A DNA stretch of 7,972 nt from Thermoanaerobacterales bacterium UBA4880 (GCA_002399285.1 DHDI01000015.1:1-7972), one strand, 5' to 3'. Counted from the first letter of the stretch, positions 1-7,120 are shown. The notes: generated by a model from the sequence alone, not told the origin. Numbers and translations are program-made.

Positions 1-26
1 AAATTCCTCATAGGTAGTCTAAAAAC
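1..26 (-). repeat. Degenerate terminal repeat, probable leader-distal end of the array
   Basis: The window opens inside a repeat (repeat positions 5-30). It differs from all other copies at two places: AAATTCC instead of CAATTCC at its left end (C to A at repeat position 5), and AAAAAC instead of AAAATC at its right end (T to A at position 29). On the crRNA strand it therefore begins GTTTTTAGAC rather than GATTTTAGAC and ends in AATTT instead of the ATTGAAAC handle. Leader-distal repeats are known to decay because they are never copied during spacer acquisition. I infer that the array stops here, but the four bases to the left are missing, so a further spacer cannot be excluded. Confidence 0.8.
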
Positions 27-360
27 ACCGTACCTTTTCCGATTCGGAATTTTATTATCTGGTGGTTTCAATTCCTCATAGGTAGTCTAAAATCGAATCC
101 CTCGTGCCCCTCCATGCTGTCCGTTCCCAGTTTCAATTCCTCATAGGTAGTCTAAAATCCTTTGACTGTTGCATCTATGGAATCCTTCGCATAGGGTTTC
201 AATTCCTCATAGGTAGTCTAAAATCGGACACTTGTTGGCATATGCTCTGTCGCAGCTCCAGCAGTTTCAATTCCTCATAGGTAGTCTAAAATCGCTATGT
301 GCGTTATTATTAGAGATGGATTAGGTGTCGGTTTCAATTCCTCATAGGTAGTCTAAAATC

Positions 361-408
361 CCAGGAAGGAATTCCTTCCTGGGCAAGATAGAATGATTTT
401 TGGATCGG
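361..408 (-). other. 48-base spacer with perfect 24-base palindrome
   Basis: This is the longest spacer in the window, 12 bases above the mode. With the last repeat base it contains a perfect palindrome at 360-383: left arm CCCAGGAAGGAA at 360-371, right arm its exact reverse complement at 372-383, with no spacer between. If the 11 spacer bases of the left arm are set aside, 372-408 is 37 bases, a normal spacer length. This suggests that the extra bases are an inverted copy of one end of an ordinary prespacer. On the crRNA strand the hairpin lies at the 3' end of the guide and is followed by GATTTT, a weak terminator-like arrangement. Confidence 0.95.
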
Positions 409-438
409 GTTTCAATTCCTCATAGGTAGTCTAAAATC

Positions 439-474
439 TCTTTAGACTATAAAAAGAAAGAATGGGCAGATTGG
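439..474 (-). other. Spacer, diverged partner of 1376-1411
   Basis: On the + strand this 36-base spacer reads in frame from its first base as SLDYKKKEWADW. The spacer at 1376-1411 carries the same nine-codon core, SLDYKKEEW, with 22 of 27 bases identical and four of the five differences synonymous. The two protospacers overlap but begin eight bases apart. The likely source is one protein-coding gene in two related mobile elements; the protein is not recognised. Confidence 0.8.
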
Positions 475-504
475 GTTTCAATTCCTCATAGGTAGTCTAA
501 AATC

Positions 505-545
505 AAAAATATGAATAGGAGGCCATAATAAAATGGCTACAAATG
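505..545 (-). other. 41-base spacer covering a gene start (AGGAGG, then ATG)
   Basis: On the + strand the spacer contains AGGAGG, nine bases, then ATGGCTACAAATG (Met-Ala-Thr-Asn). This is a textbook bacterial ribosome binding site and start codon, so the protospacer probably spans a translation start in a phage or plasmid. The crRNA strand would be complementary to that mRNA. The spacer is five bases longer than the mode. The start belongs to the source element; in the array it runs straight into a repeat and is not a gene. Confidence 0.75.
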
Positions 546-745
546 GTTTCAATTCCTCATAGGTAGTCTAAAATCATAAAGGGAATGGCCAGAAGAGCGG
601 CGCAGAAGATGGTTTCAATTCCTCATAGGTAGTCTAAAATCCTGTCGATATGTCACAGCCTATCACCGGAAGAACATTGTTTCAATTCCTCATAGGTAGT
701 CTAAAATCCGGAGAAGGACCTTTGGAACGAGATAGCCGACGAGAA

Positions 746-775
746 ATTTCAATTCCTCATAGGTAGTCTAAAATC
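746..775 (-). repeat. Repeat variant with first base G to A
   Basis: This copy reads ATTTCAATTCC at its left end where every other complete copy has GTTTCAATTCC. On the crRNA strand the last handle base changes from C to U, giving ATTGAAAU directly before the spacer at 709-745. That base sits next to the guide, where type III systems compare the handle with the target and where Cas6 cuts eight bases upstream. The change is isolated and neighbouring repeats are normal, so it looks like a point mutation after duplication and not a new repeat lineage. Confidence 0.9.
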
Positions 776-843
776 TGGACGCACACATGCAATATACACC
801 GGACATCGGTATTGTTTCAATTCCTCATAGGTAGTCTAAAATC

Positions 844-945
844 CGCTGATCAGGATGTCGCAGTCCTGCTCATGCGTGGGTTTCAATTCCTCATAGGTAG
901 TCTAAAATCGGATGATGCGGTCATTCTCATGAACAGGGGAAAATG
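844..945 (-). other. Two neighbouring spacers with similar coding potential
   Basis: Spacers 844-879 and 910-945, separated by one repeat, both read on the + strand as related peptides: ADQDVAVLLMRG and DDAVILMNRG. The aligned segments GAT...ATG (854-874 and 911-931) agree at 16 of 21 bases and five of seven residues. They may come from homologous genes in two elements. The segment is short and the case is weaker than for the 439/1376 pair. Confidence 0.5.
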
Positions 946-1375
946 GTTTCAATTCCTCATAGGTAGTCTAAAATCCCAACAGGGGCTTTTCTTTTTTCCT
1001 CGATAATGGTAGTTTCAATTCCTCATAGGTAGTCTAAAATCAGAGGTAAAAACCCTAGATAATGCTAAAGATGAGAGTTTCAATTCCTCATAGGTAGTCT
1101 AAAATCTCATGGTAAAATCCTACGGAGTAGAACTGATAGATTGTTTCAATTCCTCATAGGTAGTCTAAAATCGAAGGCGTCGAAAAACGCCGCGACGCAG
1201 GCGAAAGAAGGTTTCAATTCCTCATAGGTAGTCTAAAATCGCTGCTTAAGGACGAAACCTGCCTTCGGAGAATCGCGGTTTCAATTCCTCATAGGTAGTC
1301 TAAAATCGTGAGAATCCAAAATGCTTCACTGCCTCGCCACTCATCGTTTCAATTCCTCATAGGTAGTCTAAAATC

Positions 1376-1411
1376 CCTGGAAATCCCTAGATTACAAAAA
1401 GGAAGAATGGG
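1376..1411 (-). other. Spacer, diverged partner of 439-474
   Basis: In the frame beginning at 1384 this spacer reads SLDYKKEEW on the + strand, matching SLDYKKKEW in spacer 439-474. Codon pairs differ at TCT/TCC, TTA/CTA, GAC/GAT and TAT/TAC (all synonymous) and AAA/GAA (Lys to Glu). This pattern is typical of orthologous coding sequence under purifying selection and not of chance similarity. Because it is nearer the leader, it was probably acquired after 439-474. Confidence 0.8.
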
Positions 1412-1574
1412 GTTTCAATTCCTCATAGGTAGTCTAAAATCTACGATGTCACACAGGTTTTCATTCCCTATTTCGGGGTTTCAATTCCTCATAGGTAGTC
1501 TAAAATCTTTCCGGCATCACCGTGGTCTGAAAGTGATTGCTGACGTTTCAATTCCTCATAGGTAGTCTAAAATC

Positions 1575-1610
1575 TTTTTATCCCTCGGTTCTTCATGTTT
1601 CCATGAAGTT
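1575..1610 (-). other. Spacer with a 7-base-pair hairpin
   Basis: CTTCATG at 1591-1597 pairs with CATGAAG at 1602-1608 around a four-base loop, TTTC. On the crRNA strand the loop is GAAA, a GNRA tetraloop. The protospacer may be an operator or RNA structure in the source element, or the match may be accidental. Confidence 0.75.
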
Positions 1611-1640
1611 GTTTCAATTCCTCATAGGTAGTCTAAAATC

Positions 1641-1676
1641 CGATATCATCACCTTTCGTCCCGCCATCGGCGAAAA
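1641..1676 (-). other. Spacer family A, member 1
   Basis: This 36-base spacer differs from 3360-3395 at only one base (spacer position 8, A here and G there) and shares a long core with 2367-2402. On the crRNA strand it reads in frame as FSPMAGRKVMIS. All three members have the same length and exactly the same register, so the PAM and spacer boundaries were conserved in the sources. Confidence 0.92.
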
Positions 1677-1773
1677 GTTTCAATTCCTCATAGGTAGTCT
1701 AAAATCGGTGCACCCACCTGAATTTTCGAAAAGGTCCGGTTCGGTTTCAATTCCTCATAGGTAGTCTAAAATC

Positions 1774-1808
1774 TATTTGTCCGTACGTAGTGTACGGTAC
1801 CCACCGAT
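1774..1808 (-). other. Spacer with a 6-base-pair hairpin
   Basis: CCGTAC at 1781-1786 is the exact reverse complement of GTACGG at 1792-1797, with a five-base loop. It is one of several spacers with inverted repeats of the kind found in operators or terminators. A stem of this length alone could be chance. Confidence 0.55.
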
Positions 1809-1970
1809 GTTTCAATTCCTCATAGGTAGTCTAAAATCTTACCTTCGACGTGACCACGAAGGGAGGATGAATCCGGTTTCAATTCCTCATAGGTAGTCTA
1901 AAATCCGTCTGAACCAAAAGCTACTTTATATAGTACTTCAGTTTCAATTCCTCATAGGTAGTCTAAAATC

Positions 1971-2006
1971 CGGGAGGTATAGTTTTTCCATGAGTATTTT
2001 AATAGT
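1971..2006 (-). other. Spacer covering a probable gene start (GGGAGGT, then ATG)
   Basis: The + strand has GGGAGGT, eleven bases, then ATGAGTATTTTAATAGT (Met-Ser-Ile-Leu-Ile). The spacing is slightly long but acceptable for a bacterial ribosome binding site. The inferred protospacer is a translation start in a mobile element, with the crRNA complementary to the mRNA. Confidence 0.55.
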
Positions 2007-2366
2007 GTTTCAATTCCTCATAGGTAGTCTAAAATCGGTGATAGGAGACCCGGCGTATTGGAAAGCTCACGCGGGTTTCAATTCCTCATAGGTAGTCTAA
2101 AATCCAGTACTTTTCTCTCTCTATCTCTTTGGGACGTACGTTTCAATTCCTCATAGGTAGTCTAAAATCGCTTACCCGTGGCCCCGGTTTTCGTTGTGAT
2201 CGTATGTTTCAATTCCTCATAGGTAGTCTAAAATCTCACACCTCATTAATATTGTATCATATTTAAATTAGTTTCAATTCCTCATAGGTAGTCTAAAATC
2301 AGGTGTTCTGTATATTTGACGAGTTTGGTGTCTTCGGTTTCAATTCCTCATAGGTAGTCTAAAATC

Positions 2367-2402
2367 CGACATCGTCACCTTTCGTCCCGCCATTCTCAAA
2401 AA
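2367..2402 (-). other. Spacer family A, member 2 (divergent)
   Basis: It shares the central core of 1641-1676 and 3360-3395 (ATCACCTTTCGTCCCGCCAT type sequence) but differs at its right end, CTCAAAAA against CGGCGAAAA. On the crRNA strand it reads FLRMAGRKVTMS where the other two read FSPMAGRKV followed by TIS or MIS. The differences are concentrated in the first nine guide bases, which include the seed, so its guide would recognise a variant that the others match poorly there. Confidence 0.9.
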
Positions 2403-2764
2403 GTTTCAATTCCTCATAGGTAGTCTAAAATCTCAGGGCACCCAAAGAAGTATGAGTGCCACTCAGAAAGTTTCAATTCCTCATAGGTAGTCTAAAATCT
2501 CCTCCTTTTATATTTTTTGAGCCATGCCGCATAGCAGTTTCAATTCCTCATAGGTAGTCTAAAATCTATTTCTCGCCCCGATATGGTCGCATACCAGACC
2601 AGGTTTCAATTCCTCATAGGTAGTCTAAAATCACCGAAAGGCTGAATCCGAAAACAAGATCAAACTGTGTTTCAATTCCTCATAGGTAGTCTAAAATCTG
2701 CTCCAGATCGCCTATCATATGAAGCGGCACATTAGTTTCAATTCCTCATAGGTAGTCTAAAATC

Positions 2765-2799
2765 TGTTGATATTACTGCATTTGCGGAATCGAAAAAAA
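2765..2799 (-). other. Spacer, exact duplicate of 3954-3988
   Basis: All 35 bases, from TGTTGATATT to CGAAAAAAA, are identical to the spacer at 3954-3988, in the same orientation and with the same boundaries. The spacers flanking the two copies are unrelated, so this is not a block duplication of the array. Confidence 0.97.
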
Positions 2800-2894
2800 G
2801 TTTCAATTCCTCATAGGTAGTCTAAAATCTCTCCATGGCTGTACCTACTGCTACGCAAGACGGAGTTTCAATTCCTCATAGGTAGTCTAAAATC

Positions 2895-2930
2895 CCACAC
2901 TTTGGGCATTTCACACTATATTCCACATCA
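2895..2930 (-). other. Spacer matching a zinc-ribbon-like coding sequence
   Basis: On the crRNA strand the spacer reads DVEYSVKCPKCG in one open frame, ending in CPKCG, a zinc-ribbon knuckle (Cys-X2-Cys). The source gene probably encodes a small metal-binding protein or a zinc ribbon domain. Here the crRNA has the same sense as the coding strand, unlike the gene-start spacers. Confidence 0.5.
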
Positions 2931-3026
2931 GTTTCAATTCCTCATAGGTAGTCTAAAATCTAAACGAGTGGGAAACTGAGCACGGCGAGATTGATAGTTT
3001 CAATTCCTCATAGGTAGTCTAAAATC

Positions 3027-3062
3027 TGGCGAAATGGTCTATTCCATGGGAAACCATGCGAA
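3027..3062 (-). other. Spacer with GAAA-loop hairpin, overlapping 7187-7221 in opposite sense
   Basis: CATGG at 3045-3049 pairs with CCATG at 3054-3058 around GAAA. The reverse complement of this region, GCATGGTTTCCCATG, occurs exactly in spacer 7187-7221. The two guides would thus hit opposite strands of the same or a homologous site. The shared stretch is 15 bases and part of it is itself an inverted repeat. Confidence 0.65.
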
Positions 3063-3328
3063 GTTTCAATTCCTCATAGGTAGTCTAAAATCGTATGAGA
3101 CTCCAAGGTGTACCAGATTCAATTACTGAGTTTCAATTCCTCATAGGTAGTCTAAAATCAGTCATAGATGCCATTCATGGATATGGGTACTACGGAGTTT
3201 CAATTCCTCATAGGTAGTCTAAAATCCTCCTATCACCTTTGGGGCGAGTTTCAAAAGAGCGGGTTTCAATTCCTCATAGGTAGTCTAAAATCTTTGAATA
3301 TACAGAAACATACATTCTGGGAGGTTAT

Positions 3329-3359
3329 GTTTCAATTCCTCATAGGTAGTTCTAAAATC
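3329..3359 (-). repeat. Repeat variant with a one-base insertion (31 bases)
   Basis: The copy reads GGTAGTTCTAAAATC where the others read GGTAGTCTAAAATC: one extra T at 3350 or 3351. It is the only copy with a changed length. On the crRNA strand the insertion is about ten bases into the repeat, outside the 8-base handle, so it would lie in the 3' tail of the crRNA from spacer 3360-3395. The insertion also breaks the reading frame of the spurious open frame that runs through this part of the array. Confidence 0.93.
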
Positions 3360-3395
3360 CGATATCGTCACCTTTCGTCCCGCCATCGGCGAAAA
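3360..3395 (-). other. Spacer family A, member 3
   Basis: This spacer is identical to 1641-1676 except for one base, and reads FSPMAGRKVTIS on the crRNA strand. It lies nearer the presumed leader, so it is younger than members 1 and 2. The repeat on its left is the only copy with an inserted base (3329-3359). The segment from MAG resembles the N-terminus of a small phage protein, but no ribosome binding site is visible in the nine bases before it and I do not identify it. Confidence 0.92.
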
Positions 3396-3625
3396 GTTTC
3401 AATTCCTCATAGGTAGTCTAAAATCCACGACCTTGAGGATGGCTTCTCGATCTGCGGTTGGGTTTCAATTCCTCATAGGTAGTCTAAAATCGCTATAGCC
3501 CCGGCCACTGTGTCAATATGGTATGACAGGTTTCAATTCCTCATAGGTAGTCTAAAATCTATAGCAGCCTGTATGATATCCGGCATAGCATCGGTGTTTC
3601 AATTCCTCATAGGTAGTCTAAAATC

Positions 3626-3662
3626 TCGAACTGAATCAGTTCGATATCGATTTCGAAATTGG
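3626..3662 (-). other. Spacer with a 9-base-pair inverted repeat
   Basis: TCGAACTGA at 3626-3634 and TCAGTTCGA at 3636-3644 are exact reverse complements separated by one base, followed by more self-complementary sequence (CGATATCG). The form is that of a repressor or integrase operator. The length (37) is normal, so no fold-back insertion needs to be invoked. Confidence 0.8.
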
Positions 3663-3888
3663 GTTTCAATTCCTCATAGGTAGTCTAAAATCTATCTCAT
3701 CGGCCGGAGTGCGGATATCTGAATTTCGTTTCAATTCCTCATAGGTAGTCTAAAATCGTTGGGCAAAATCATCAAAGTGTCGGAAGAACTGCGTTTCAAT
3801 TCCTCATAGGTAGTCTAAAATCCGGTTCCGACATTTTGAAGGGCATTGTAGAAGGATTGTTTCAATTCCTCATAGGTAGTCTAAAATC

Positions 3889-3923
3889 TTATTTTATTGG
3901 GGCGTATCGGTTACGCCCTACTC
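3889..3923 (-). other. Spacer with a 7-base-pair GC-rich hairpin
   Basis: GGGCGTA at 3900-3906 pairs with TACGCCC at 3912-3918 around a five-base loop. There is AT-rich sequence to its left but no proper T-run in either direction inside the spacer, so I do not call it a terminator. Confidence 0.65.
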
Positions 3924-3953
3924 GTTTCAATTCCTCATAGGTAGTCTAAAATC

Positions 3954-3988
3954 TGTTGATATTACTGCATTTGCGGAATCGAAAAAAA
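3954..3988 (-). other. Spacer, exact duplicate of 2765-2799
   Basis: This is the second copy of the 35-base spacer, 1189 bases nearer the presumed leader. The neighbours on both sides differ from those of the first copy. It could be an independent second acquisition from the same protospacer or a transfer within the array by recombination between repeats. Confidence 0.97.
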
Positions 3989-4217
3989 GTTTCAATTCCT
4001 CATAGGTAGTCTAAAATCTGAACCGGTACCCCTAGGCGGCGAGGATTGGAGGCGGGTTTCAATTCCTCATAGGTAGTCTAAAATCAAGGCCACCGAAGAA
4101 AAAAGAGGGAAAGACGCCGCTGGTTTCAATTCCTCATAGGTAGTCTAAAATCCTATGGCCGTATTTTCATCATGTGTCTGAAATCCGGTTTCAATTCCTC
4201 ATAGGTAGTCTAAAATC

Positions 4218-4254
4218 CTTAGAGTACTCTAACTGATATATAAAAGAATTGTTT
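4218..4254 (-). other. Spacer with a 14-base perfect palindrome
   Basis: TTAGAGTACTCTAA at 4219-4232 is a perfect palindrome without a gap, followed by GATATATAAAAG. A palindromic operator next to an AT-rich promoter in the source element would look like this; that reading is an inference. Confidence 0.7.
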
Positions 4255-4350
4255 GTTTCAATTCCTCATAGGTAGTCTAAAATCATAGACCCGCGCCTGT
4301 CGTCGGTGTCGGATACATTGGTTTCAATTCCTCATAGGTAGTCTAAAATC

Positions 4351-4386
4351 ACAACTCAATAAAATATTAAATATATTAAATATACT
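4351..4386 (-). other. AT-rich spacer with short tandem repeat
   Basis: The spacer contains two tandem copies of ATATTAAAT followed by ATA, and has very little G or C. It resembles an intergenic or origin-like AT-rich stretch in the source element. As a guide it would have low melting strength and possibly several matches. Confidence 0.6.
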
Positions 4387-4679
4387 GTTTCAATTCCTCA
4401 TAGGTAGTCTAAAATCAAAGCACAGCGCGAACATGCCGCGGCTTCGTATCAGTTTCAATTCCTCATAGGTAGTCTAAAATCGTAGTTTTGCTTGATTTAT
4501 CGCTGTTTTACACTTTTGTTTCAATTCCTCATAGGTAGTCTAAAATCCCCCATCTGAATACGGGCCCCCTTTTAACAGCACAGGTTTCAATTCCTCATAG
4601 GTAGTCTAAAATCTAAGCTACCCTGAGGGACTGAGCGAGGGTACAGAAAGTTTCAATTCCTCATAGGTAGTCTAAAATC

Positions 4680-4780
4680 TCATACGCTGGAGATTGGGCG
4701 AACCCTTGATACTGAGTTTCAATTCCTCATAGGTAGTCTAAAATCCATACGCTGGAGATTGGGCGAACCCTTGATACTTT
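4680..4780 (-). other. Two adjacent near-identical spacers
   Basis: Spacers 4680-4715 (36 bases) and 4746-4780 (35 bases) share 33 consecutive bases, from CATACGCTGG to CTTGATACT. They differ at the right end, GA against TT, and the first has one extra T at the left. On the crRNA strand the guides begin TCAGTATC and AAAGTATC, so they differ only in the first two seed bases and in whether a final base is kept. The PAM-side register is the same in both. Confidence 0.96.
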
Positions 4781-5471
4781 GTTTCAATTCCTCATAGGTA
4801 GTCTAAAATCCGGTTTGAAGGGGTTCTGATGAAAACGTTTCAAGGTGTTTCAATTCCTCATAGGTAGTCTAAAATCCAATATCTTTTAATATTTATGAAG
4901 CAATCGAAATCAGTTTCAATTCCTCATAGGTAGTCTAAAATCTTAAAATGGTGTTAAATTTACGCGGGTATTAAAACTGTTTCAATTCCTCATAGGTAGT
5001 CTAAAATCACACACGGAATATCAATACAGGAGCTAGCGCGACTCGGTTTCAATTCCTCATAGGTAGTCTAAAATCAAAATACTACGTCGGTATTGTCTAA
5101 AACCCGGACATGTTTCAATTCCTCATAGGTAGTCTAAAATCAGCCATTCCTCCGGGTGTGTTTCGTCTTTGACTCCTTGTTTCAATTCCTCATAGGTAGT
5201 CTAAAATCAAATACATAGAGCGTATGGGTGGGAAGTATGAAAAAGTTTCAATTCCTCATAGGTAGTCTAAAATCGGGCATGAAACTTTTTGTGCGGCAGC
5301 CCAATATCTTGTTTCAATTCCTCATAGGTAGTCTAAAATCAAAATTGACACCACCGCTTTCGCTCGCTGGTTGGAGTTTCAATTCCTCATAGGTAGTCTA
5401 AAATCTGGCAAATCCTTTGTAATCGCCACTACGGAAGGAAAGTTTCAATTCCTCATAGGTAGTCTAAAATC

Positions 5472-5506
5472 AGGTGCGGTTCCCGCGCCGGCGGGCAATC
5501 CGGCAG
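5472..5506 (-). other. GC-rich spacer with a short hairpin
   Basis: CCCGC at 5482-5486 pairs with GCGGG at 5491-5495 around GCCG, and the spacer is about three-quarters G and C. It contrasts with the AT-rich spacers (4351-4386, 5537-5572) and suggests source elements of different base composition. Confidence 0.5.
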
Positions 5507-5867
5507 GTTTCAATTCCTCATAGGTAGTCTAAAATCAATTAATATTATTGCGAATAGTTTTAAATGATCACAGTTTCAATTCCTCATAGGTAGTCTAAAA
5601 TCTTTCGGTCCAAAAATTCTGCTATATCATATAGGCTCAGTTTCAATTCCTCATAGGTAGTCTAAAATCGCTCAATGTGTCAAGAGAGGATACAGAGGAG
5701 TGTCTGTTTCAATTCCTCATAGGTAGTCTAAAATCCAGAAGCAGCGGGAGCAACAAAAACTCGGAGAGGGAGTTTCAATTCCTCATAGGTAGTCTAAAAT
5801 CGCATACCTGAGTTCATTGAACCGTCCGATTATCTGAGTTTCAATTCCTCATAGGTAGTCTAAAATC

Positions 5868-5903
5868 AATAAAAAAATATACAAGGAGGTCATATAAAAT
5901 GAA
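5868..5903 (-). other. Spacer covering a gene start (AAGGAGGT, then ATG)
   Basis: After an A-rich stretch the + strand reads AAGGAGGT, eight bases, then ATGAA at the spacer end. This is a near-ideal ribosome binding site and start codon. The following ATG-AAG-TTT-CAA frame runs into the repeat and is an artefact, not a gene of this genome. Confidence 0.75.
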
Positions 5904-6787
5904 GTTTCAATTCCTCATAGGTAGTCTAAAATCCTACGACCGGGGACTATATGTGGCAGCCAGGTCTCAGTTTCAATTCCTCATAGGTAGTCTAAAATCT
6001 CGGCGGATCAACTTCCAATATATGGTACTTCCGAAGTTTCAATTCCTCATAGGTAGTCTAAAATCGATATATGGAAAGATGAAACAGAAATTATAGATGA
6101 GTTTCAATTCCTCATAGGTAGTCTAAAATCACAATTCAGCTGATTCAGGTACATCTTGTCTGTGTAGTTTCAATTCCTCATAGGTAGTCTAAAATCAATA
6201 TTTTCTTCTTTAAGAAGCTTAGTTGCCATCTGGTTTCAATTCCTCATAGGTAGTCTAAAATCATTGGTTTTCTTCCTCTTTTTTGCGGATCCTCCGGAGT
6301 TTCAATTCCTCATAGGTAGTCTAAAATCCGGCACGATCTCCCTCTGGATAGATAGAAACACAGTGTTTCAATTCCTCATAGGTAGTCTAAAATCATATGT
6401 TGCTTGATGTTGATGAGGACACCATTACGGGTTTCAATTCCTCATAGGTAGTCTAAAATCCTGAAAAATGAAGATGCATAGAGCTATAATAAACTGGTTT
6501 CAATTCCTCATAGGTAGTCTAAAATCTAGATCCTCAAAAGGCTATTACAAATACGATTCTTTGTTTCAATTCCTCATAGGTAGTCTAAAATCTTTTCGTT
6601 CTTCCGCTCTTTGTCTCTGATGAGCATGTTTCAATTCCTCATAGGTAGTCTAAAATCAAGGGATCACATGACGAGGATGACTGGAACAATCAGTTTCAAT
6701 TCCTCATAGGTAGTCTAAAATCAAACAGAGAGTACAAAGGAACAGTGGACAAGTATGGTTTCAATTCCTCATAGGTAGTCTAAAATC

Positions 6788-6823
6788 GGAGAAAAAATAA
6801 TGAAGTCTAAAGAAGCAATCGTA
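6788..6823 (-). other. Spacer covering a gene start (GGAG, then ATG)
   Basis: GGAG at the left edge is followed by eight bases and ATGAAGTCTAAAGAAGCAAT, reading MKSKEAIV without a stop. The lysine-rich N-terminus and spacing fit a small phage or plasmid protein. The crRNA would be complementary to the mRNA. Confidence 0.65.
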
Positions 6824-7120
6824 GTTTCAATTCCTCATAGGTAGTCTAAAATCCTATCTAAGCCAAACACAACGGCACAGTCAGCGGCAGGTTTCAATTC
6901 CTCATAGGTAGTCTAAAATCGCTTTCAAAGGAGCTTGAAGCAGAAGCAGAAACCCAGTTTCAATTCCTCATAGGTAGTCTAAAATCCCTCTCGTATATTG
7001 GACCAAAATACTTTTGATATGTCGTTTCAATTCCTCATAGGTAGTCTAAAATCGGTTAATCAATTATCCGGTAGTTGATGATGGTTCAGAGTTTCAATTC
7101 CTCATAGGTAGTCTAAAATC

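Noticed and set aside
812..1006. Open reading frame with repeated FQFLIGSLKS
   Set aside because: FQFLIGSLKS is the translation of the 30-base repeat (ten codons), and spacers of 36 bases keep the frame. It is a CRISPR artefact, not a protein gene.
1308..1764. Two overlapping open frames with FQFLIGSLKS and VSIPHR
   Set aside because: Both motifs are different frames of the same DNA repeat; there is no ribosome binding site and no independent coding signal.
3168..3416. Open frame with changed motif FQFLIGSSKI
   Set aside because: The change comes only from the one-base insertion in the repeat at 3329-3359.
3889..3923. Possible rho-independent terminator
   Set aside because: The stem is good, but no T-run follows it on either strand inside the spacer, and its place in the array is accidental.
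4351..4386. Internal promoter in the AT-rich spacer
   Set aside because: There are no recognisable -35 and -10 boxes at proper spacing; AT-richness alone is not enough.
4614..4649. Similarity between this spacer and 2433-2469 (both end CAGAAA)
   Set aside because: The shared bases are too few and scattered to indicate homology.
5899..6096. Open frame with a good ribosome binding site (AAGGAGGT) before its ATG
   Set aside because: The ribosome binding site and ATG belong to the captured spacer 5868-5903. Downstream the frame runs through repeats and unrelated spacers.
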